Source: an uncultured Parabacteroides sp. (GTDB lineage Bacteria; Bacteroidota; Bacteroidia; Bacteroidales; Tannerellaceae). From it: a DNA stretch of 48,460 nucleotides. Of this stretch, positions 8,207 through 14,209 are shown piece by piece. The translations under genes and the position numbers were made by a program. Under the pieces are notes generated by a model. It was not told the DNA's origin, did no database searches, and was given only the letters and a program-made list of their open reading frames with translations. The stretch covers positions 1 through 48,460 of the forward strand of contig NZ_CABUOD010000036.1 in assembly GCF_902493135.1 (NCBI RefSeq), given 5' to 3'. Positions within the stretch are counted from its first letter, which is position 1; the number at the start of each line of letters is the position of its first letter.

Positions 8207-8222
8207 TACCTATTTGTAGGTA
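8207..8222. promoter_or_regulatory. Palindromic operator candidate TACCTA-N4-TAGGTA, copy 1
   Basis: TACCTA (8207-8212), spacer TTTG, TAGGTA (8217-8222): a perfect 6-bp inverted repeat. It sits about 60 bp upstream of the minus-strand operon promoter, between that promoter and the plus-strand promoter at 8284-8314. Single TAGGTA half-sites flank it at 8186-8191 and 8246-8251. The same palindrome with the same 4-bp spacer recurs at 8996-9011. Confidence 0.6.
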
Positions 8223-8283
8223 TTATACTCAAATATCACCTTGAATAGGTAGTAAAGGGCGGTTTTTTACTCACATGCAGGTA

Positions 8284-8314
8284 TTGTAACAGACGGCATG
8301 TGCCCTTATCTTTG
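8284..8314 (+). promoter_or_regulatory. Promoter reading away from the porin operon, no gene behind it
   Basis: TTG at 8284-8286, 20 bp, then TATCTTTG at 8307-8314, an exact match to the Bacteroidota promoter pattern. No plausible protein gene lies downstream before the terminator at 8435-8472, which suggests a small RNA. Confidence 0.65.
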
Positions 8315-8320
8315 CAATGT

Positions 8321-8472
8321 CATTAAGGAAGTAACACTATTAGTATAATCGCTATATCAAAACCTTTTGTTAATTATGTAAGCATATAAGATGATTAACG
8401 ATATCGGAAAGTTTTTATTGGTTATTTTCGATATAAAAAAGAAGCCTCTCTGTGAAGAAAGGCTTCTTTTTT
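8321..8472 (+). ncRNA. Candidate small RNA, about 150 nt
   Basis: Bounded by a consensus promoter (8284-8314) and a strong intrinsic terminator (8435-8472). It contains a second hairpin, ATATCGGAAA (8401-8410) with TTTTCGATAT (8425-8434), 10 bp with one G-U pair, directly before the terminator stem. The only open frame (ATG at 8391) runs through the terminator without a ribosome site, so I do not call it a protein. The start is estimated from promoter geometry. I do not recognise the RNA family. Confidence 0.5.
8435..8472. terminator. Strong bidirectional intrinsic terminator
   Basis: AAAAAAGAAGCC (8435-8446) pairs perfectly over 12 bp with GGCTTCTTTTTT (8461-8472), giving U-runs on both strands. 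It ends the candidate small RNA on the plus strand and can also stop minus-strand transcripts from the DUF4884 gene. Between 8473 and 8626 I see only a small hairpin TTCGGC-CTGC-GCCGAA (8565-8580), which could be the proximal terminator of DUF4884, and the palindrome ATTACGTAAT at 8553-8562. Confidence 0.8.
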
Positions 8473-8626
8473 ATCATAAGGCTTCCGCCTTGTTGCCGGT
8501 TATGAGTTTTTTCTATCCCACTCTGACAGGAACCCGATCTGCGATTTCATAAATTACGTAATCATTCGGCCTGCGCCGAAATAATCAGTCCCGAAGCCAT
8601 TCCGAACTTCGTCCTTTACATTTGTT

Positions 8627-8923
8627 TTAGGTAGGAGGAAAAGATGTGTTTTTTGCACGGCTGATCCGGTTGACTGTGCGGACGCTGTCGCTTTCAACAC
8701 TGGTGACATCTCCCTCGCAGTTGGTGAAATAGATGTAATGTCCCATATCCATGAAACGATAGACCTTACACCCTTCGTGTTCGAACAGGTATTCGACTCG
8801 ATAAGTGGAATTGTTTACCGGTTTTTCCCGAGTAAGGGGTATTTGTGTGACGCATGAAGAAAGCCATGTGCTGCAAACGAACGCTAAGCCCGCTGCAAAT
8901 GTATACAAACTTGCTCTTCTCAT
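8627..8923 (-). CDS. DUF4884 family lipoprotein
   Basis: 98 aa. The signal peptide ends with lipobox LSSC, so Cys24 would be lipidated. The core YRVEYLFEHEGCKVYRFMDMGHYIYFTNCEGDV is the recognisable DUF4884 domain, with two cysteines (in EGCKVY and FTNCEG) that could form a disulfide. Function unknown. It is divergent from ahpC across a 277-bp regulatory region and has its own -7 element at 8950-8957. One copy of the TACCTA-N4-TAGGTA palindrome lies between the two genes, so co-regulation with peroxide defence is possible. Confidence 0.8.
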   Translation of the reverse strand: MRRASLYTFAAGLAFVCSTWLSSCVTQIPLTREKPVNNSTYRVEYLFEHEGCKVYRFMDMGHYIYFTNCEGDVTSVESDSVRTVNRISRAKNTSFPPT

Positions 8924-8949
8924 TTTCGGACATTTTTAATGTTAATATC

Positions 8950-8957
8950 CAAAGGTA
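8950..8957 (-). promoter_or_regulatory. -7 element of the DUF4884 gene
   Basis: Minus-strand TACCTTTG (8957-8950) matches TAnnTTTG, about 27 bp upstream of the start. No TTG is present at the -33 position, which would suit an activator-dependent promoter; the palindrome at 8996-9011 is centred about 50 bp upstream of it. Confidence 0.55.
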
Positions 8958-8995
8958 ACGATTAAAGGAACACATGGTAGGATCGAAAGGTATTT

Positions 8996-9011
8996 TACCT
9001 ACAATTAGGTA
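8996..9011. promoter_or_regulatory. Palindromic operator candidate TACCTA-N4-TAGGTA, copy 2
   Basis: TACCTA (8996-9001), spacer CAAT, TAGGTA (9006-9011). Same arms and spacer length as 8207-8222, different spacer sequence, so the arms are what is conserved. It lies in the divergent region between the DUF4884 gene and ahpC. Confidence 0.6.
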
Positions 9012-9072
9012 TATTTTTATTGTTCCGGAAAACAAAACTTTGCTTCATATTGTCATTATAGACAAGTGTGTT

Positions 9073-9098
9073 TGCCGATAGAGATCCGTCTATCGGCA
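9073..9098. promoter_or_regulatory. Inverted repeat upstream of ahpC, possible peroxide-regulator site
   Basis: TGCCGATAGA (9073-9082), spacer GATCCG, TCTATCGGCA (9089-9098): a perfect 10-bp inverted repeat about 50 bp upstream of the ahpC -7 element. It contains ATAG...CTAT, the outer bases of an OxyR half-site, but with 8 bp between them, not 7, so the OxyR assignment is tentative. Confidence 0.5.
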
Positions 9099-9125
9099 GA
9101 TAAAAATTATCAATTTGAAAAATTC

Positions 9126-9155
9126 TTTCAATCAGTATCTTACGATTTACCTTTG
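9126..9155 (+). promoter_or_regulatory. ahpC promoter
   Basis: TACCTTTG at 9148-9155 is a consensus -7 element; TTTC at 9126-9129 lies 18 bp upstream as a weak -33. The start codon follows after a leader of about 40 nt. Confidence 0.65.
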
Positions 9156-9200
9156 CAGGGTAATCAAAAAATAGTAGTAACAAATTAAATAGTAAAAATC

Positions 9201-9767
9201 ATGGAACCAATTATCAATTCACAAGTACCCGAATTCAAAGTTCAAGCTTTTCAGAATGGTAATTTCAAGACAGTAAGTAGCGAAGATATCAAGGGCAAAT
9301 GGGCCATCTTTTTCTTCTATCCTGCCGACTTTACATTCGTATGCCCGACCGAATTGGTCGACATGGCTGACAAGTATGACAAATTTCAGGAAATGGGTGT
9401 CGAAGTATATTCTGTAAGTACAGACTCACACTTTGTACACAAGGCATGGCATGATGCTTCCGAAACAATTCGTAAAATCAAATATCCGATGCTGGCAGAC
9501 CCGACAGGCGTTTTGAGCCGTGCGTTCGGTGTGATGATCGAAGATGAAGGTATGGCTTATCGCGGTACGTTCCTGGTAAATCCCGAAGGAAAGATCAAGA
9601 TCGCCGAAATCCACGATAACGGTATCGGCCGTAACGCAGACGAATTGCTTCGTAAAGTCGAAGCTGCCCAGTTCGTTGCTTCTCACCCGAACGAAGTTTG
9701 TCCTGCAAAATGGAAAAAAGGCGAAGCAACATTGAAACCGAGCATTGACTTGGTAGGTAAGATCTAA
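9201..9767 (+). CDS. ahpC: Alkyl hydroperoxide reductase subunit C (2-Cys peroxiredoxin)
   Basis: 188 aa, the usual length. The peroxidatic cysteine is Cys48 in FYPADFTFVCPTEL and the resolving cysteine is Cys167 in EVCPAKW. PRGTFLxxPxG-like and GRNxDELLR signatures of the AhpC subfamily are present (YRGTFLVNPEGKI, GIGRNADELLR). Cytosolic enzyme that reduces H2O2 and organic peroxides and is recycled by AhpF, encoded 5 bp downstream. The promoter and a 10-bp inverted repeat lie upstream, in a region shared with a divergent lipoprotein gene. Important for oxygen tolerance in anaerobic Bacteroidota. Confidence 0.97.
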   Translation: MEPIINSQVPEFKVQAFQNGNFKTVSSEDIKGKWAIFFFYPADFTFVCPTELVDMADKYDKFQEMGVEVYSVSTDSHFVHKAWHDASETIRKIKYPMLADPTGVLSRAFGVMIEDEGMAYRGTFLVNPEGKIKIAEIHDNGIGRNADELLRKVEAAQFVASHPNEVCPAKWKKGEATLKPSIDLVGKI

Positions 9768-9772
9768 AGGTT

Positions 9773-11338
9773 ATGTTAGACTCAGCAATGAAAGACCAGC
9801 TTTCGGGGATTTTCTCCGGGCTGGTATCCCAATATGTATTTGATATACAAGTCGCTCCCGGTCATGAAAGCCGCCAGGAGCTGATAGACCTGCTTAGCGA
9901 TGTGGCCTCTTGCTCGGATCATCTGTCATGCAACATTGCCGATGGCGAAGGTCTTCAATTTACAATAGTAAAAGACGGTATGCCTACCGGTATCCGGTTT
10001 CGGGCAGTACCCAACGGACATGAATTTACGTCCCTGCTGTTGGCTATCCTGAATAGTGATGGGAAAGGGAAAAATATACCGGACGAAAGTATCTGTGCCC
10101 GTGTCAGAGCGCTGAACGGCCCTATCAAGTTGACGACTTATGTCTCTCTTACTTGTACCAACTGTCCGGATGTGGTGCAGGCACTCAATGTCATGGCTAC
10201 TCTCAACAACGGGATCACCCATGAAACGGTGGATGGCGCCATCAACCAGAAAGAAGTTGAGGCGATGAAAGTACAGGGAGTCCCTTCTGTTTTTGCCGAT
10301 GGCAAACTGATCCATGTGGGCCGCAGTGATTTTGGAGAATTGCTTTCCAAACTCGAAGCCCAGTACGGGATTAGTGAAGGGGTTGTTGATAACTCTGTTG
10401 AAAAACCTGTTAAGAACTATGATGTGATAGTAGTGGGAGGTGGACCCGCCGGCGCAGCAGCGACTATCTATTCGGCACGTAAAGGCTTGAATGTAGCAGT
10501 TATAGCCGATCGTATCGGTGGACAGGTCAAGGAAACGGTCGGCATAGAGAATCTGATCTCTGTTCCGCAGACTACCGGACAGCAGTTGGCGAACGACCTT
10601 CTGGCACATATCAACGACTATCCGGTCGATATACTGGAGCATCGCCGTGTGGACAAAGTCGAACTGGACGGACCGGCGAAACTTCTGACCGCTTCTACCG
10701 GCGAACGTTTTTCGGCTCCTGCCGTTATTGTGGCGACAGGCGCGAGCTGGCGCAAGTTGAATGTACCGGGCGAAGCGGAATATATCGGAAGAGGAGTGGC
10801 TTTTTGCCCTCACTGCGACGGTCCGTTTTATAAAGATAAACACGTTGCGGTTGTCGGTGGTGGAAATTCGGGGATCGAAGCGGCTATAGACTTGGCGGGC
10901 ATCTGTTCGAAAGTGACGGTCTTGGAATTTATGGATGAACTGAAGGCCGACCAAGTGTTGCAGGAAAAAGTGAAGGGTTTGCCGAATGTGGAAGTATTCC
11001 TGCATTCCCAATCTTTGGAAGTGATCGGCAACGGCGATAAGGTGACAGGCCTTCGTGTAAAAGACCGTAAGACGGAGGCGGAGCGGGTGATCGACTTGGA
11101 CGGTATCTTTGTCCAGATCGGCTTGGCCGCCAACAGTGGCGTGTTCCGTGACGTTGTCGAAACGAATAAACCGGGTGAGATTGTGATCGATACGTATTGC
11201 CGGACCAATGTCCCCGGTATCTATGCGGCAGGCGACGTCTCGACCGTCCCCTATAAACAGATCATCATAGCAATGGGAGAAGGGGCAAAAGCGGCTCTGT
11301 CTGCTTTTGAAGATCGTATGAGAGGTTTAATCGGTTAA
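9773..11338 (+). CDS. ahpF: Alkyl hydroperoxide reductase subunit F (flavoprotein disulfide reductase)
   Basis: 521 aa, full length. The N-terminal tandem thioredoxin-like region has CTNC at 128-131. The FAD-binding motif GGGPAGA is at 222-228, the redox-active CPHC at 345-348 and the NADH-binding GGGNSG at 362-367. The end GIYAAGDVSTVPYKQIIIAMGEGAKAA is the conserved FAD C-terminal motif. It passes electrons from NADH through FAD and two dithiol centres to AhpC. Five base pairs separate it from ahpC, so the two are co-transcribed; an inverted repeat follows the stop codon. Confidence 0.97.
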   Translation: MLDSAMKDQLSGIFSGLVSQYVFDIQVAPGHESRQELIDLLSDVASCSDHLSCNIADGEGLQFTIVKDGMPTGIRFRAVPNGHEFTSLLLAILNSDGKGKNIPDESICARVRALNGPIKLTTYVSLTCTNCPDVVQALNVMATLNNGITHETVDGAINQKEVEAMKVQGVPSVFADGKLIHVGRSDFGELLSKLEAQYGISEGVVDNSVEKPVKNYDVIVVGGGPAGAAATIYSARKGLNVAVIADRIGGQVKETVGIENLISVPQTTGQQLANDLLAHINDYPVDILEHRRVDKVELDGPAKLLTASTGERFSAPAVIVATGASWRKLNVPGEAEYIGRGVAFCPHCDGPFYKDKHVAVVGGGNSGIEAAIDLAGICSKVTVLEFMDELKADQVLQEKVKGLPNVEVFLHSQSLEVIGNGDKVTGLRVKDRKTEAERVIDLDGIFVQIGLAANSGVFRDVVETNKPGEIVIDTYCRTNVPGIYAAGDVSTVPYKQIIIAMGEGAKAALSAFEDRMRGLIG

Positions 11339-11384
11339 TATTTCGTATTTGCTATGAATGAAGGGGGGCATTAATCTGTATATT

Positions 11385-11476
11385 AGAACACAGATAACAC
11401 AGAGGAGATGGATTCACACAGATTGATTATAATAAAAACCTGCGGTTATCTGTTGAATCTGTGTCATCTGCGTTCT
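11385..11476. repeat. Long imperfect inverted repeat between convergent genes
   Basis: AGAACACAGATAACACAGA (11385-11403) is nearly complementary to TCTGTGTCATCTGCGTTCT (11458-11476): 17 of 19 positions pair and the other two would be G-U. A second nested pair (CACACAGATT with AATCTGTG) lies inside. It sits between ahpF (+) and the S9 peptidase (-), so it may act as a bidirectional terminator. CACAGAT-type palindromes recur in Bacteroidota intergenic regions. I see no gene in 11339-11660. Confidence 0.6.
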
Positions 11477-11660
11477 ATTTTTATTTTGACACACCTTCAT
11501 TGCGTATAAAGTCTTGAAAATGCAAAATAACGTCCACCCTGTTTCTTGCCCCGTTCATCATTTCCCTCGCTCCCGTCCGGTAAGACAGGGGACGGGGGTA
11601 TAGTATCGGGATCCAAGCCGGTGCAAGTCATGATGGAGGCGGTGCACCAACTTTTCCATT

Positions 11661-14129
11661 TTACAACGACTTTTCCGGATACATGGCATTCCACCATTCC
11701 GGCTGGTCTTTGAGCCATTTGGCGAACCAGGCGTAGATGGTTTTGTTCCATTCGGCACGTTTTTTATAGTCCAGTATCTGGTGGTTCTGTCCTACGACCT
11801 GGACGAAAGCGGTCGGTTTGCCTAACAGTTTCAGCGCAGTAAACATCTGGATGCTTTCGCCGATCGGCACGTTGGTATCGACCGTCCCGTGCAGGAAAAG
11901 GATCGGGGTGTTGATCTTGTCGGCATTGAACAGCGGGCTTTGCAACGTGTACATATCCCGCGCGTTCCAGGGATAGCTGTTCGCACTTGCCAGGGCACTG
12001 TAGGAATATCCCCAGTAGCCTTCGCCCCAATAGCTGGTGATGTCGCTGATCCCGGCATGGGAGATGGCGGCGGCAAAGATATCCGTTTTTGTTTGCAGGT
12101 ATTGTGTCATGAAACCGCCGTAGGACGCTCCTATGCAACCGATCTTCCGGGCATCGACAAAGTTGTGTTCGGCACAAAACTTCTTTGTCCCTTCGATGAT
12201 CTCGTCTCCCGTACGCTGACCCCATGCATTCACGTGGCGGGCGGAGAACTCCTGTCCGAAGCCGGTTGCCCCGCTGGGCTGGATGATATAGACGATGTAG
12301 CCCAATGCCGCATACACGTGCGAGGGATACCGGTTTTCGAGCGAACGTTCCGTCGGGCTGGTTCCCCCGTAGTAATTCACGATCAGCGGGTATTTCTTGT
12401 TGGGATCGAAATGGGGCGGCAGATAATAGCGTCCGTAGATCGTATCACCGGCAGCCGCCTGGAAATTCCAGTCGTGCACTTCGCCGAGGGCGATATCCTT
12501 CAAGATGCCGGCAGAAAGGTCTTTCAGGCAAACAGAGGTATTCTTTTTCAGGTTGACGGAATAGAGGCGTTGCGAGTTGGAGGCGCTTTCGCCGAAGTAG
12601 ACCAGTTCGGGAGTTGTTTCGGCAATCGTGAAATCCGAGAGGATGTCTTCTTTCAGCGGGATGGGGCTGATCTTCCCGGTTGCCGGATTCAGGACGTACA
12701 GGCGTACGCAATCCTTATCTTCTCCCTGTAGATAGATTTGTTTATCGCTTTTGTTCCAAACGAAGTTTTGAACCGAAGGATCGAAGTCTTTGGTGACAGG
12801 AGTCACCTGTTTACTTGCCGGATCGTAGAGGAAGAGTTGCCCGTCGCTCATGTTGGAAGTCTGTCCCGGTGCGATCTTCAAGCCTGTTTTGTCAAAAGCT
12901 TCGCCGGAGGCGGCTATAGCCAGCATCTTGCCGTCGGGTGAGAATTGGGCGTAGTTGACGAACGGGTCTTTCAGAAGGAGTTCCGTTTCCAATGTTTGCA
13001 GGTCCATCCGATAGAGCAAAGTAGTCGAAAACGGACGTCTCGTCAGCTCCCGTTCGCTGCAAGTGAAGAGCAGGTAGCGGCCGTCGTCGGAAATGTCGTT
13101 GACGGAAGTCGAAGTATGTCCGTAAGTAAGGCGTTGGAACACTCCGGTTGCCAGGTCGTACTTATGGATGAACGAACGGGTTCGCCATCCCGGCTGACGG
13201 TCGTCAGGCACAAGGATTTCCTGAAGGTCTTCTCCTTTCTTCGGCCCCTCTTCAGTGACGTTGAACAACAGGAAATCCTCTGTCGGAGCAAAGCTGAACC
13301 AGCCGTCGGGAAGGTTGCGGGCAAGGACTGTCTCTGCCCGGGTTGCAGGGTCGATCGTGACAAGCTCCTTTCCCTGCATGCCTTTGCGGGTATAATAAAG
13401 GCGATTGCTGCAGGGCATCCAGCTGTAATGATTGCTGCCGCTTTCCATTAAAACCTGCCCTGTGGCCCGGTCGGTCACTTGCTGGAACGATTCGGTGTCG
13501 CCACCGGGATAAGTCGTCTGGTAGGCGGTCAACAGGTATTTGCCGTTGGGGGAAAGGCTGACGGAGCGGAAGCGTGTGCCATCGAAGACATCGTTCAAGG
13601 TGTAGCGTTTCTCCGGATCGGTTGTCGCTGTGACAACGGCTTTACCGTCTGTCTTAAAGAGGGCTTTTGGAGTATGATTCGTTTCGCCTGAGGCAGTGAG
13701 ATATTTGATTACAACTTCGTAGCGGCGGGGTTCGAGCGTAAGCTTGAGTTCGCCGTTGGCGGGTGCTTGTTTCTCGTTGTCGATATACACCTCGTAATGT
13801 TCCGGCCCGCTGATCAGAAGGCTACCGTCCGTATAGCGGTCGCTGTTCAGATAAAAGGAGGCGAGGCTGACGGAGTAGTTTTTGCTTTGTCCGGCCGGAG
13901 TTGCGGCATCCAGCGTCCGGTTGCTTTCCCGGACGTTGTTGAAGGGGATGGCGGTTTTTAATCGCTCGGCATCTGTGAATTTCTTACTGTTCACGTCAAG
14001 GCTGTCGACGATGAACGGCCCTTTTATCTCATAAGGGCCTGCATACCTGAACTGCTTAACCGGCACTTCTTCGGCAAAAAGGTTGCAACAGATGCAAAGG
14101 GCGGAAAGGATAAGTATGTTTCTTTTCAT
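11661..14129 (-). CDS. Prolyl oligopeptidase family (S9, DPP-IV-like) serine peptidase
   Basis: 822 aa with a signal peptide (cleavage near LFAEE), so periplasmic or exported. Residues 170-545 form repeated WD/beta-propeller-like blades (VSLSPNGKYLL, FSFAPTEDFLLF, AQFSPDGKMLAI). The C-terminal alpha/beta hydrolase has the catalytic triad Ser669 in GASYGG, Asp751 in HGTVDTNVP and His783 in QNHQ. The family cleaves dipeptides or short peptides, often after proline, and is abundant in gut Bacteroidota. The N-terminal 160 residues are an extra beta-rich extension. Monocistronic by spacing: 80 bp separate it from the hexosaminidase gene upstream. Exact specificity (DPP4, DPP5 or acylaminoacyl peptidase) cannot be told. 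Confidence 0.9.
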   Translation of the reverse strand: MKRNILILSALCICCNLFAEEVPVKQFRYAGPYEIKGPFIVDSLDVNSKKFTDAERLKTAIPFNNVRESNRTLDAATPAGQSKNYSVSLASFYLNSDRYTDGSLLISGPEHYEVYIDNEKQAPANGELKLTLEPRRYEVVIKYLTASGETNHTPKALFKTDGKAVVTATTDPEKRYTLNDVFDGTRFRSVSLSPNGKYLLTAYQTTYPGGDTESFQQVTDRATGQVLMESGSNHYSWMPCSNRLYYTRKGMQGKELVTIDPATRAETVLARNLPDGWFSFAPTEDFLLFNVTEEGPKKGEDLQEILVPDDRQPGWRTRSFIHKYDLATGVFQRLTYGHTSTSVNDISDDGRYLLFTCSERELTRRPFSTTLLYRMDLQTLETELLLKDPFVNYAQFSPDGKMLAIAASGEAFDKTGLKIAPGQTSNMSDGQLFLYDPASKQVTPVTKDFDPSVQNFVWNKSDKQIYLQGEDKDCVRLYVLNPATGKISPIPLKEDILSDFTIAETTPELVYFGESASNSQRLYSVNLKKNTSVCLKDLSAGILKDIALGEVHDWNFQAAAGDTIYGRYYLPPHFDPNKKYPLIVNYYGGTSPTERSLENRYPSHVYAALGYIVYIIQPSGATGFGQEFSARHVNAWGQRTGDEIIEGTKKFCAEHNFVDARKIGCIGASYGGFMTQYLQTKTDIFAAAISHAGISDITSYWGEGYWGYSYSALASANSYPWNARDMYTLQSPLFNADKINTPILFLHGTVDTNVPIGESIQMFTALKLLGKPTAFVQVVGQNHQILDYKKRAEWNKTIYAWFAKWLKDQPEWWNAMYPEKSL

Positions 14130-14167
14130 GGGGAAATGTGTTAGAATAGCAAAACTTCTTTATGTTT

Positions 14168-14202
14168 TTTAGGCACGGATTTCCGTGTAATCCGTGCCTA
14201 AA
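14168..14202. repeat. Palindrome downstream of the hexosaminidase gene
   Basis: TTTAGGCACGGATT (14168-14181) pairs with AATCCGTGCCTAAA (14189-14202), 14 bp, with a competing inner palindrome CACGGA-TT-TCCGTG (14174-14187). It lies 8 bp past the stop at 14210. No U-run follows on the minus strand, so it may be a repeat element that also helps termination. Confidence 0.55.
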
Positions 14203-14209
14203 TTTCTAC

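Noticed and set aside
8391..8552. Short plus-strand frame starting MINDIGKFLL
   Set aside because: It reads through a perfect 12-bp terminator, has no ribosome site and no recognisable conservation; the small-RNA reading is simpler.
9073..9098. Transcription terminator between DUF4884 and ahpC
   Set aside because: The two genes are divergent, so no transcript should end here; a regulator site is more likely.
9926..11011. 361-codon open frame antisense to ahpF
   Set aside because: ahpF is unmistakable in sequence and motifs; the opposite frame has no start context or recognisable domain.
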